A stretch of DNA of 64,000 nucleotides from JAZKFT01 sp965246935 (GTDB taxonomy: Bacteria > Bacteroidota > Bacteroidia > Chitinophagales > Chitinophagaceae): positions 372,001 through 436,000 of the forward strand of contig CBDFGC010000008.1 of NCBI GenBank assembly GCA_965246935.1. Reading direction: 5' to 3'. Positions 26,551 through 34,836 of this stretch are shown here, one piece after another; the stretch's first letter is position 1; every line of letters begins with the position of its first letter. The notes under the pieces are model-generated. The model was given only the letters and a program-made list of their open reading frames with translations, made no database searches and was not told the DNA's origin. Position numbers and translations under genes: made by a program.

Positions 26551-26592
26551 TAGAGATGCCAGCATGGGAGACGCCAGCATGGCGTCTCTACA
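26551..26592. repeat. GTAGAGA(T/C)GCC...GGCGTCTCTAC palindromic repeat
   Basis: Bases 26551-26592 read GTAGAGATGCCAGCATGG then GAGACGCCAGCATGGCGTCTCTAC. Outer arms GTAGAGA/TCTCTAC and inner GCCAGCATGGCG form a palindromic unit. It overlaps the 3' end of the VOC gene by a few bases and may serve as a terminator. Confidence 0.65.
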
Positions 26593-26959
26593 GTTCACCC
26601 GTTGTAAATTCCGGATTCTCAATCAACCCGATATTATTGCCAAACGGATCAGAAACCGTTGCTACCCAAATGCACCCACCTACATGATGTGGCTCCTCTA
26701 CTATTGTTACACCATAGGTAGCCCTGAGTTCTTTAATCGTACCCTTTATATCCGTTACGCCCCAGTAAGTAACGCTGTTATTGCCGGATTGTACACCTGT
26801 TATATCCGGATCAAGTCCCAATTCATAGCCACCCACATTGTAGCCTATATAAAAAGGCTCATCAAAATACGGTTCCATGCCCAATACCTGGCTGTACCAT
26901 TTTTTAGCATCCTGCAAATTGGCTACTTTGTAAATAACGGTGCGAAGACCTAAAAACAT
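26588..26959 (-). CDS. VOC family protein (glyoxalase-like)
   Basis: A 123-residue protein of the vicinal oxygen chelate superfamily: MFLGLRTVIYKVANLQDAKKWYSQVLGMEPYFDEPFYIGYNVGGYELGL and TYGVTIVEEPHHVGGCIWVATVSDPFGNNIGLIENP. The second module contains the typical DPFGNNIGLIENP ending with the metal-ligand Glu. Cytosolic. The last bases of the coding region overlap the palindrome at 26551-26592. Confidence 0.85.
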   Translation of the reverse strand: MFLGLRTVIYKVANLQDAKKWYSQVLGMEPYFDEPFYIGYNVGGYELGLDPDITGVQSGNNSVTYWGVTDIKGTIKELRATYGVTIVEEPHHVGGCIWVATVSDPFGNNIGLIENPEFTTGEL

Positions 26960-27123
26960 GAGTTGAAATTTATCCGGTAAGATAAGGAGATGGCGTAAAA
27001 TTGATTGTCAAAAAAGAAACCGCTACAGGTATATCATAAACCAACCGGATTTGAAGGTCAAACCGTATCAACCTTGGATGCAGAGCGGCCTGACCTGTGG
27101 TACTGCCCTGTGCAGGTACCCGC

Positions 27124-27163
27124 ATAAAAAAAGGCCATCCCGACAGAACCGGGATGGCCTTTA
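27124..27163 (-). terminator. Terminator of the ileS-dksA-like operon
   Basis: Perfect arms AAAGGCCATCCCG and CGGGATGGCCTTT (about 27130-27142 and 27150-27162), followed on the minus strand by a run of seven T. It lies 16 bases after the DksA-like stop codon. Confidence 0.9.
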
Positions 27164-27178
27164 ACTGTATAAAAAACG

Positions 27179-28096
27179 TTACGCTTTTACTTTACCCATT
27201 TTAGCTTCCACACTTAAAGTGGCATGTGGTACAGCACGCAGGCGGGCTTTATCAATCAGCTTACCGGTAACCCGGCAAATGCCATAGGTTTTATTTTCAA
27301 TCCGGATCAGCGCTTTTTCCAAGTGATCAATATAAGTAATTTGCCGGCTGGCCATCTGGCTAAGCTGTTCTCTTTCCATGCTCAGGCTACCATCTTCCAT
27401 TGTCATATAACGGGCATCATCATTATCACCACCGGTTTCATCTTTACGGGTAATTACACCCTGTAAGTAAGCCAGCTCTTTTTTAGAAGATTCCAGCTTG
27501 CGGTTAATGAGTTCCCGGAATTCCACCAGGTCGGAATCGTTGTACCGGTTGGCAGAGTTCGTAGGCTCTACCGGCAGGTAATTAGAATCCAGTACGGATC
27601 GGGTGAAATCAGGGTCGTACTTAATCGATACTTTAGAAGATTTGGAAGATCCTTTTTTAGGCTCGGCAGTTTCATCCTTTTTAGAAGTGGCCTGGCGGCT
27701 ATTTTTAGCTTCAGCACCGTTTGAAGAAGCCTGATGCTCAGCTTCCGGCGCCGCATTGTTTTCTGCTGCTGGCTCCGGTTGAACAGGAACTGCTTTTGTT
27801 TTTTTAGCAGGTTTAGCGTCTGTTTTTATTTCAGATTTTGTGTCGACCGTCTTTTTCGTCATTTTATCTTTTTCGTTTTTAGGTACACCGGTAAGAATAC
27901 CTTTTTTTGCTGCCGGTATTGGTGCAGGTGCATGCCTGCCAGCTTCCTTTTCGGAATGTACGGCTGCTTTATTTTCAGGCTTTACACTTTTTGCTGTTAC
28001 AGATGGGGTAGCTAGGTTTTTTACAGGGGCAGCCTTTGCAGGAGCATTTTTGGCGGTTACCGGTGTAGTTTTTAAAGCTGATTTTGTGGCAGCCAT
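27179..28096 (-). CDS. TraR/DksA family protein with long disordered N-terminus
   Basis: A 305-residue protein. Residues 1 to about 165 are Ala/Lys/Pro-rich low complexity and probably disordered; residues about 170-305 are a DksA-like coiled coil (DLVEFRELINRKLESSKKELAYLQGVI ... ITYIDHLEKALIRIENKTYGICRVTGKLIDKARLRAVPHATL). DksA binds the RNA polymerase secondary channel and acts with ppGpp. Here the C4 zinc finger is reduced to one Cys (GICRVTGKLI), as in other Bacteroidota members. Only 3 bases separate it from the ileS stop, the conserved Bacteroidota gene order, so it is cotranscribed with ileS. Confidence 0.85.
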   Translation of the reverse strand: MAATKSALKTTPVTAKNAPAKAAPVKNLATPSVTAKSVKPENKAAVHSEKEAGRHAPAPIPAAKKGILTGVPKNEKDKMTKKTVDTKSEIKTDAKPAKKTKAVPVQPEPAAENNAAPEAEHQASSNGAEAKNSRQATSKKDETAEPKKGSSKSSKVSIKYDPDFTRSVLDSNYLPVEPTNSANRYNDSDLVEFRELINRKLESSKKELAYLQGVITRKDETGGDNDDARYMTMEDGSLSMEREQLSQMASRQITYIDHLEKALIRIENKTYGICRVTGKLIDKARLRAVPHATLSVEAKMGKVKA

Positions 28097-28099
28097 TGT

Positions 28100-29701
28100 C
28101 TATACTTCTATTTTAGTAAGGGAAACAATTATTTGGTGCTCATTCACCTCAATTGGGATACCATCTGCAATTTCTGCCACCCATGCAAGCGAATCTGCCA
28201 AAATTTCCGCGCAAATATAGTTTTTAAAATGATTTACAGACTGTTGTAAACCATCATTTGCACTAAGCTTAACATCTATACGATCGATAAGGTTCAGGCC
28301 CTTTTCCTTACGGATATTCTGGATGCGGTTTACCAGTTCCCGGGCCTCACCCTCCTGCCGCAATTCTTCGGTAAGCGTAATGTCCAATGCTACAGTAAGT
28401 GCGCCGTTGGTAGCCACGCTCCAGCCGGGAATGTCTTCGGCAGCAATATCCACTTCGTCTGATTTCAACATAAAAGCCTCCCCATTCAGTGGTATTTCTA
28501 TCTGCCCTTCCCGCTCCAGGGTAGCAATATCCTGCTGGGTAAAACCGGCTAACGCAGCAGAAACCAATTTCATCTTTGGGCCCAGCTTTTTGCCCAGGGC
28601 TATAAAGTTGGGCTTTATCTTCTTTTTAATGAAGCCTTCCGTATCGGACAGGTATTCGATCTCTTTTATATTTACTTCTGCTTTAATCAGGTTTTCAATC
28701 TTTTGCAACTGCGTTTTCATTATCGGGCCAAGTACCGGTATCAATACTTTTTGCAGCGGTTGCCGCACTTTGATGTTCACTTTTTTGCGGATGGAGAGAA
28801 GCAGGCTGCTGGCATCCTGCGCCAGTTGCATCCGTTCTTCCAAAGCTGTATCTATTACGGCATCAGCCACTTTCGGAAAAGGGGCATGATGCACAGAAGC
28901 CGACTGGTCTCTGCCACTTACCCCATTCAGGTTGGCAAATATTGCATCGCTGAAAAAGGGTGCTACAGGCGCTATCAGCCGAACAACTGTTTCCAGACAT
29001 TCGTACAGGGTTTGGTAAGCACTGATTTTATCATGCTCATACTCACCCTTCCAAAAGCGGCGGCGGCACAGGCGTACATACCAGTTGCTCAAATGCTCAT
29101 CCACAAATACCTCTACGGCCCGGCCGGCAGCAGTAGGCTCGTAATCATCCATATAGCGGGTTACATCCTGTACCAGGGTATTCAGGCTGCTTAAAATCCA
29201 GCGGTCAATTTCGGGGCGTTCCGCCACCGGGATGTAGGCTTCTGAAAAGGAAAACCCATCTACATTAGCATACAGCGCAAAAAACTGGTAAGTATTGTAA
29301 AGCGTTCCGAAAAACTTACGCTGTACCTCCTTGATGCCTTCAATATCAAACTTCAGGTTGTCCCAGGGGCTGGCATTGGTAATAAGGTACCAGCGGGTAG
29401 CATCGGCGCCAAAGGTTTCAATAGTTGCAAACGGGTCTACAATGTTGCCAAGACGCTTACTCATTTTAATTCCATTCTTATCCAGCACCAAGCCATTACT
29501 AACGACAGTTTTGTAGGCCAATCCAGCCCCCCTAAATCCCCCCAACGGGGGGACTTGAGAACCGTGGTTCTTTAAGTTTTGTTCTGTTACTGCCTGCATA
29601 TCCGTGCTCCGATCTTCCGGGTTTCCTCCCCCGTTGGGGGGAGATAGAGTGGGCTCCGTAAAATTTCTTCTCAGCAAAAGGTAATACTTGAAGCGTTTCA
29701 A
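28100..29701 (-). CDS. ileS: Isoleucyl-tRNA synthetase, C-terminal fragment (KMSKR half)
   Basis: The carboxyl half of IleRS: from residue about 54 it reads AYKTVVSNGLVLDKNGIKMSKRLGN, with the class I KMSKR signature, then the anticodon-binding domain (DRWILSSLNTLV, LSNWYVRLCRRRFW) and the C-terminal domain, complete to the stop. The first ~53 codons of this open frame do not encode IleRS; they are read from the right-hand repeat unit of the inserted DUF559 element (peptides SPPNGGG, PPLGGFRGAG). The ATG at 29701 lies inside the nuclease gene in another frame, so independent translation by coupling is possible but unproven. The IleRS part carries no further stops. Confidence 0.85.
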   Translation of the reverse strand: MKRFKYYLLLRRNFTEPTLSPPNGGGNPEDRSTDMQAVTEQNLKNHGSQVPPLGGFRGAGLAYKTVVSNGLVLDKNGIKMSKRLGNIVDPFATIETFGADATRWYLITNASPWDNLKFDIEGIKEVQRKFFGTLYNTYQFFALYANVDGFSFSEAYIPVAERPEIDRWILSSLNTLVQDVTRYMDDYEPTAAGRAVEVFVDEHLSNWYVRLCRRRFWKGEYEHDKISAYQTLYECLETVVRLIAPVAPFFSDAIFANLNGVSGRDQSASVHHAPFPKVADAVIDTALEERMQLAQDASSLLLSIRKKVNIKVRQPLQKVLIPVLGPIMKTQLQKIENLIKAEVNIKEIEYLSDTEGFIKKKIKPNFIALGKKLGPKMKLVSAALAGFTQQDIATLEREGQIEIPLNGEAFMLKSDEVDIAAEDIPGWSVATNGALTVALDITLTEELRQEGEARELVNRIQNIRKEKGLNLIDRIDVKLSANDGLQQSVNHFKNYICAEILADSLAWVAEIADGIPIEVNEHQIIVSLTKIEV

Positions 29702-30229
29702 TGATACGGCCTAAAGTGTTTTCTATATCAGAGAGTACTTCATCATTTGTAAATCTAATAACCTTGTACCCTTTACTCTCCAGCCATTCTGTTCTTGCCT
29801 TATCATAAACTACGTTAATAGGCAATTGAAGGATTAAACCATCAACTTCAATAACCAATTTTTTGGCAAGGCAAACAAAATCAGTAATATAAGCTCCGAT
29901 AATATGCTGTCTTCTGAATTTGTAACTTTCTAATCGTTTTCCTTTTAAATGTTCCCATAACACCATTTCAGCTTGGGTACCATTAGCTCTGTGTGTTTTT
30001 ACAAACTCTTTTAACAACCCATACAGTACCGGATCAGCTTCCTTATAAAATTCATGTTCAGCCCCCTCTAAATCTCCCACGGCCCCCACCAAACCTCCCC
30101 CAACGGGGGAGGCGTCAGAACCGTGGTTCTTTGTAATTAGTTCCGTTACTTCATGCAAATCTTCTACCCGATCCTCCAAATTTCCCATCCCCCGATGGGG
30201 GAGGAGGTGGGGGCTTTTAACTCTTCCTC
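29519..30229. mobile_element. 711-bp DUF559 nuclease element inserted in ileS
   Basis: Minus-strand host codons end with ...LIKESV at 30230 and resume with AYKTVV at 29518; the intervening 711 bases (237 codons) are foreign, so the insertion keeps phase but contains in-frame stops. It consists of a left palindromic unit (about 30061-30214), the DUF559 gene, and a right unit (about 29524-29656). The units share GC-rich palindromes (CCCCCATCGGGGG, CCCCCGTTGGGGG types), a GATCGG core, AGTAAC(A/G)GAAC and the 14-bp palindrome AGAACCGTGGTTCT (30117-30130 and 29558-29571). Confidence 0.85.
29532..30188 (-). CDS. DUF559 endonuclease-like protein inside ileS
   Basis: A 218-residue frame. The core (residues about 65-165) is a DUF559 domain, a family related to Vsr/PD-(D/E)xK-type nucleases: KTHRANGTQAEMVLWEHLKGKRLESYKFRRQHIIGAYITDFVCLAKKLVIEVDG, then YDKARTEWLESKGYKVIRFTNDEVL. 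The Glu (AEMVLWE), the FRRQ motif and D...EVDG are present, but the His that normally follows EVDG is absent here (DGLILQLP), so catalysis may be weakened. The N- and C-terminal tails are translated from the flanking repeat units (ASPVGGGLVGAVGDLEGA; RFSSPPVGGI). It overlaps the upstream IleRS fragment by 25 bases and the downstream one by 170 bases, each in a different frame. Confidence 0.82.
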   Translation of the reverse strand: MGNLEDRVEDLHEVTELITKNHGSDASPVGGGLVGAVGDLEGAEHEFYKEADPVLYGLLKEFVKTHRANGTQAEMVLWEHLKGKRLESYKFRRQHIIGAYITDFVCLAKKLVIEVDGLILQLPINVVYDKARTEWLESKGYKVIRFTNDEVLSDIENTLGRIIETLQVLPFAEKKFYGAHSISPQRGRKPGRSEHGYAGSNRTKLKEPRFSSPPVGGI

Positions 30230-30562
30230 AACACTTTCTTTTATCAGGCTGCCAATAGCATGAAGCGTATAAAACCAGCCACGGGTCTGGGCAACACCTT
30301 CGGCGATGAAGTCTGCCGGGTAATTTTGGGCGAAGATTTCCTTGTTCTCAAATGGGAAATGCCATTGTGCATACGGCATAGCGCCACTGTCGAACCAAAC
30401 GTCGATGAGGTCGGGTACCCTAGTACAAATAAGACGGTCCTTAGGCAGAATTCCTTTCGGCCCAAATTGAGAATCTTTAATTACCTCTTCTATAACGCTG
30501 AACCAAATCCAATCTACATAGGGTTTATGTAAATCCATGTTGCTGTAAAAGCTTTGCATCAA
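30164..30562 (-). pseudogene. ileS: Isoleucyl-tRNA synthetase, middle fragment
   Basis: Encodes IleRS sequence from about DLHKPYVD through RVPDLIDVWFDSGAMPYAQWHFPFENKE to AQTRGWFYTLHAIGSLIKESV, then runs 22 codons into the left repeat unit of the DUF559 element and stops. It has the class I insertion/editing-side motifs of IleRS but no plausible own start (only TTG/ATG just after an in-frame TAA). The stretch WIWFSVIEEVIKDSQFGPKGILPKDRLICT between PYVD and RVPDLID is not what the family normally has. Together with the N- and C-terminal fragments it makes up most of one synthetase. Confidence 0.75.
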
Positions 30563-30885
30563 TAGAAGTTGAGTAGTTTATTATTACAGAAGGCTAGACA
30601 TAGTTATTCTCCACTTCAAGTATGCTATTTTAAAATATCTCTTACGCTATGTTGCATTTAGTACTTTGTCAGGTATATTTTCTTTAAAAGCTTTTATGTA
30701 GAGACTTATATCAAAATACATCCCCTTTAAAAGCTACATTCTTCCATTCGTTAAAGTTGATTTTATGTTCTATTATATCTGCTTTGCTTCCGATACAAGT
30801 TCTATAGTTATCTATTATAACAGTTTGATTTGTTTCATCTTCAAAATAAGATGCACGATTGTTACTTGTAAATGATTCCCAAACC
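30430..30885. other. AT-rich disruption inside ileS
   Basis: Bases 30541-30860 are about 29% GC by count, well below the flanking ileS sequence. Coding of the N-terminal fragment drifts away from IleRS after GTPLPVW, stops at 30711, and a shifted frame reads FDISLYIKAFKENIPDKVLNA before stopping again near 30649. Several further stops follow before IleRS sequence resumes at DLHKPYVD (about 30530). No flanking repeat was found. Confidence 0.6.
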
Positions 30886-32516
30886 GGCAGCGGTGTTCCC
30901 CAAAAGCGGCTGCGGCTCAGGTTCCAGTCCACCATATTTTCCAGCCAGTTACCAAAGCGGCCCGTGCCGGTACTGGCGGGTTTCCAGTTGATAGTTTTGT
31001 TCAGGGCTACCATTCTGTCCTTTAATGCCGTAGTGCGGATAAACCAGGCATCCAGCGGATAATATAAAATAGGTTTATCAGTACGCCAGCAGTGCGGATA
31101 GCTATGTTCATATTTTTCTACCTTAAATGCCTGGCTGTTTTTCTTGAGTGTTACACAGATATCCACATTTACATCTACATAAGCCGGATCGTCTTTATAA
31201 TTTTTTACATATCGGTTGCTGAATTCACCCAGGCCATCCACAAATTTCCCCTGGCGGTCTACCATCGTCAGCATCCCAATGTCATATTTTTTACCCACCT
31301 TATAGTCATCTGCACCAAAAGCCGGTGCCGTATGCACAATGCCCGTACCGTCTTCGGTTGTTACAAAATCGCCCAGCATTACCTGAAAGGCATTCTGATT
31401 ACCCGTTTGGTTGGCTTCATACTGAAACAGTTGCTCATACTTTACCTTTTCCAATTCTTTACCGGTAAAAGGTGCAATTACTTTATAAGGCAAATACCTC
31501 TTCCTATTTACCAGCGTATCGAAAGCAGTTTTTAACTCAGTGTTTGCCTCAATTACATTTTCAGTATTGGTACCATCCAGCCAGCCATGTAGTACTTCGT
31601 ATAGGCTTTCGCTATCACCTTCTTTCCATTCATTCTGGTGTTCAGGAAAATACTTGTGCAACAGTGCCTTTGCCATAATGATGGTGCTAGGCAAAGCTGT
31701 ATATGGGTTGAAGGTTTTCACCAGCACATACTCAATATTTGGCCCAACCGTCAAGCCTAAATTAGAAGGTAAAGTCCATGGAGTGGTCGTCCATGCCATA
31801 AAAAAGGTGTTAGACAATGAGGGATTGTCGGCAGTAACAAAAAGCATTTGATTGCGTTCATCATTCGCCACTCTAAACATCGCCACCGCACTTGTATCCT
31901 TTACATCTTTATAGCAACCAGGTTGGTTCAGTTCATGACTACTCAATCCTGTACCGGCGGCGGGACTGTAAGGTTGAATGCTTACGCTTTCGTACAATAA
32001 ATCCTTGCTGTACAATTGCTTCAGTATCCACCAAAGGCTTTCAATGTAATTGTTTTCAAAAGTGATGTAGGGATTTTTCAGGTCAACCCAGTAGCCCATT
32101 TTTTGGGTAAGGTCGTCCCATTTATCCTTGTAGCGCAGTACGGTTTCCCGGCACTTCTGGTTGTATTCTTCAATGGAGATCTTCTTACCAATATCTTCCT
32201 TGGTAATGCCCAATTCTTTTTCTACCTGCAACTCTACCGGCAGTCCATGCGTATCCCAGCCGCCTTTACGTTTTACCTGGAAACCCTGCATGGTTTTGTA
32301 GCGGCATACTAAGTCTTTCAAGGTACGGCTGATAACGTGGTGAATGCCCGGCAGGCCGTTAGCGCTGGGTGGGCCCTCGTAAAATACAAATGGGGTAGCC
32401 CCTTCCCGCAGGCTGACACTTTTTTCAAATGCCTGCTCCTGCTCCCAGCGGGCCAATATTTCTTTTTCCAATGCGGGTAGGTTCAGGCCGGAATATTCTT
32501 TGTAAGTAGCTGCCAT
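30711..32516 (-). CDS. ileS: Isoleucyl-tRNA synthetase, N-terminal fragment (HIGH half)
   Basis: The 601-codon N-terminal part of IleRS, which charges tRNA-Ile. It begins MAATYKEYSGLNLPALEKEILARWEQEQAFEKS, has the class I HIGH-type signature GLPGIHHVISR near residue 55, and the CP1 editing domain (TGTGLSSHELNQPG-like region, EDGTGIVHTAPAFGADDYKVG). Sequence stays typical to NLSRSRFWGTPLPVW (about residue 548), then becomes atypical and ends at a stop. Bacteroidota IleRS is normally about 1100+ residues, so this fragment lacks the KMSKR half. A strong TACTTTTG promoter box lies 36 bases upstream. Whether this gene still gives an active enzyme is unclear. Confidence 0.85.
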   Translation of the reverse strand: MAATYKEYSGLNLPALEKEILARWEQEQAFEKSVSLREGATPFVFYEGPPSANGLPGIHHVISRTLKDLVCRYKTMQGFQVKRKGGWDTHGLPVELQVEKELGITKEDIGKKISIEEYNQKCRETVLRYKDKWDDLTQKMGYWVDLKNPYITFENNYIESLWWILKQLYSKDLLYESVSIQPYSPAAGTGLSSHELNQPGCYKDVKDTSAVAMFRVANDERNQMLFVTADNPSLSNTFFMAWTTTPWTLPSNLGLTVGPNIEYVLVKTFNPYTALPSTIIMAKALLHKYFPEHQNEWKEGDSESLYEVLHGWLDGTNTENVIEANTELKTAFDTLVNRKRYLPYKVIAPFTGKELEKVKYEQLFQYEANQTGNQNAFQVMLGDFVTTEDGTGIVHTAPAFGADDYKVGKKYDIGMLTMVDRQGKFVDGLGEFSNRYVKNYKDDPAYVDVNVDICVTLKKNSQAFKVEKYEHSYPHCWRTDKPILYYPLDAWFIRTTALKDRMVALNKTINWKPASTGTGRFGNWLENMVDWNLSRSRFWGTPLPVWESFTSNNRASYFEDETNQTVIIDNYRTCIGSKADIIEHKINFNEWKNVAFKGDVF

Positions 32517-32551
32517 ATATTAATAAATCAATCTTACTTTTAAAAGGGGTG

Positions 32552-32559
32552 CAAAAGTA
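32552..32559 (-). promoter_or_regulatory. Putative -7 promoter box of ileS
   Basis: Minus strand TACTTTTG fits the Bacteroidota TAnnTTTG consensus, 36 bases upstream of the ileS ATG, in an AT-rich spacer between two divergent genes. Confidence 0.55.
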
Positions 32560-32761
32560 AGGAATGATTAGAGGGGGAAAACAGCAGATTTTAAGCTGAA
32601 AATCGTCATAAAAATTCGGGATAATGATGCGGTGAATCCAGCTATGATCAGGCAGGCCAGGTTACATGCTGAATCAGGTATTCAAAATAAACCCTGATGA
32701 ACATAAATGCAGTAAACATATAAAGCAAATGTTTATGTATAATAATTAACATAAAACCTAC

Positions 32762-34822
32762 ATGAAATTATTTTACCCGGCAAAAGCATTCCTTTACTTT
32801 CGCAAAACCTTAAAACAACTGCTAATGATGAATAACCCTATTCATGCTAAATCCATATGCCCGTTTATTAAACAGGGCGTTACAATCACTTCCCGTTTTT
32901 TCAAACATTTTGTTCCGGCTTTACTGTTGTGCTTTTTTTCATCCGGTATCTATGCACAAACGCCTGATGATGTTGTTACGGCAGATATAAATGCCAGAAA
33001 ATATAAAGACGATGGCATTATCTGTACTTCGTCTTACCAGTTTTTTACATTCGATAAGGGAAAGAACGCCTTGAACGATAAAGTGGTGGAAATTCAGGAG
33101 GAGGCAGAATATGAGTTTCTGGCGCTCAAGAAATTTTCCAGCATGGTGTTTCCGGAGTATTATAACAAATTCATCCAACTACAAACGTTTAAACGGGCGG
33201 TAAAGTACGGCAGCAAATACATCACATCAGATAAGTCAGGCATTGACCGCTCCGTAACGGATGACGGCGTTTTCTTTGATGACAGCCGGGTGCAGTACTA
33301 CCCCATCCGCTTTGCGCAAAAAGGAAATATGGCCCGCGTTACCGTAAAGAAAACCTATACCGATGGAAAATACCTGACCCGGTTGTTTTTTAACTCATCC
33401 TACCCTATCAAGGAACAAGTAATTGAGTTTAAAGTTCCTGAGTGGTTATCAGTGGATTTTAAAAAAATGAATTTTGAAGGTAGTAAAATTGAAGTAAAAG
33501 AAACGAAGAAAGGCGGCTTTACGAACTACGTTTTTATTATGAAGGAAATACCTGCCTACAAATCCGAGTATAAACGCATCGGACAAGCCTTTACCGATCC
33601 GCATATCATCGTACAGATAAAATCATTTGAAAGTAAGGGAGAGGTTTTAAAAGGCTTCGACAAAGTAGATGACGTGTATAGCTGGAACAACCGGCTGTAT
33701 TTAATGGCAGGCAACGAAAAAGATAAACTGAAAGCACAGGTTGCAAAACTTACACAGGGCAAGCCAAATGACATAGAGAAAATAAAAGCCATTTATTATT
33801 GGGTGCAGGACAACGTTCGCTACATTGCTTATGAAGATGGCTATTCCGGCTACATACCAACCTCCGTGCAGGATGTAATGGCAAAGAAATACGGCGATTG
33901 CAAAGGCATGGCTAATTTATTAACGGAAATGCTGAAACTTGCCGGTTATGATGCACACTTTACCTGGATTGGCACCCGGCACATTCCCTATTCGCAAAGC
34001 CTGCCGGCACTATGCGTAAACAATCATGCCATCTGCACCTTAAATCTCGGCGGCAAAACCTACTACCTGGATGGAACAGAAGAGTATGTGCCTTTTGGCG
34101 AAAATGCATTCCGTATTCAGGGCAAAGAGGTGATGATTGCCAACGGCGATAAGTTCGAGATTAAAACAGTTCCTTCCACCTCTGCCGACGACAATAAAAT
34201 ATTTTCTACTGCTGATTTTACACTGGCCAATGAGAGCCTGAAAGGAAAAGTAAAAGTAGTACTGACCGGTAACCAGCACACGGAATTCCACCAGTCGTAC
34301 CAGGAATTACCCAGCAGTTCGCAAAAAGAATACCTGAATGATTATTTAGAATTCGGGAATGACAACCTCGTAGCTGGCAACCTGAAAACCAGTAACCTGA
34401 ACGACCGGGATATTCCGGTGGTAATAGAAGGCGATGTTGATTTTTCAAATACGGTAAGCACCATCAGCGGTGATAAATATGTAAGCGTTGATTTTTTCCC
34501 TAAATCGCTGGACCGTTTTATCCCGGACGAAAAAAGAATAGAAGGATATGACCTGGATGCAGTGATAAAATTTGAAGATCTCATTTCGCTGAGTATCCCT
34601 GCCGATAAAAAATTTGTTGATAAACCGGAAAATCTGAACCTGAAATTTGATGGATACGAATTCAACGGCGAATACACTATTTCCGGTAATAAAATGGTGC
34701 TTAAAAAAGCACTGACCATCAACAACAGCATCATTAAAAAATCAGATTTTCCGAACTGGATCAAGTTTATTGAATCCATCAAAGAGTTCAATAAATACCT
34801 GATCACCATTACCCAAAAATAA
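32762..34822 (+). CDS. DUF3857 and transglutaminase-like domain protein, exported
   Basis: A 686-residue protein. A long N-terminal lead ends in a signal-peptide-like segment (FVPALLLCFFSSGIYAQT, residues about 49-66), so the true start may be one of the internal ATGs (for example MMNNP at codon 22). A DUF3857 region is followed by a transglutaminase-like domain with an apparently intact Cys380 (KYGDCKGMANLL), His422 (NNHAICTLNL) and Asp437 (YLDGTEEY) triad. Such proteins are periplasmic and of unknown substrate. The paralogue without the triad starts 15 bases downstream, so they form an operon. Confidence 0.85.
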   Translation: MKLFYPAKAFLYFRKTLKQLLMMNNPIHAKSICPFIKQGVTITSRFFKHFVPALLLCFFSSGIYAQTPDDVVTADINARKYKDDGIICTSSYQFFTFDKGKNALNDKVVEIQEEAEYEFLALKKFSSMVFPEYYNKFIQLQTFKRAVKYGSKYITSDKSGIDRSVTDDGVFFDDSRVQYYPIRFAQKGNMARVTVKKTYTDGKYLTRLFFNSSYPIKEQVIEFKVPEWLSVDFKKMNFEGSKIEVKETKKGGFTNYVFIMKEIPAYKSEYKRIGQAFTDPHIIVQIKSFESKGEVLKGFDKVDDVYSWNNRLYLMAGNEKDKLKAQVAKLTQGKPNDIEKIKAIYYWVQDNVRYIAYEDGYSGYIPTSVQDVMAKKYGDCKGMANLLTEMLKLAGYDAHFTWIGTRHIPYSQSLPALCVNNHAICTLNLGGKTYYLDGTEEYVPFGENAFRIQGKEVMIANGDKFEIKTVPSTSADDNKIFSTADFTLANESLKGKVKVVLTGNQHTEFHQSYQELPSSSQKEYLNDYLEFGNDNLVAGNLKTSNLNDRDIPVVIEGDVDFSNTVSTISGDKYVSVDFFPKSLDRFIPDEKRIEGYDLDAVIKFEDLISLSIPADKKFVDKPENLNLKFDGYEFNGEYTISGNKMVLKKALTINNSIIKKSDFPNWIKFIESIKEFNKYLITITQK

Positions 34823-34836
34823 ACACATTCATTCCC

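Noticed and set aside
29519..30229. Intein in IleRS
   Set aside because: Length is in phase, but the host frame contains stops and no intein splicing blocks (N-terminal Cys/Ser, C-terminal HN) are at the borders.
29519..30229. Group I or II intron in ileS
   Set aside because: No conserved intron core or domain V-like hairpin was recognised; the ends are GC-rich palindromes, not intron borders. A fold search would be needed to exclude it fully.
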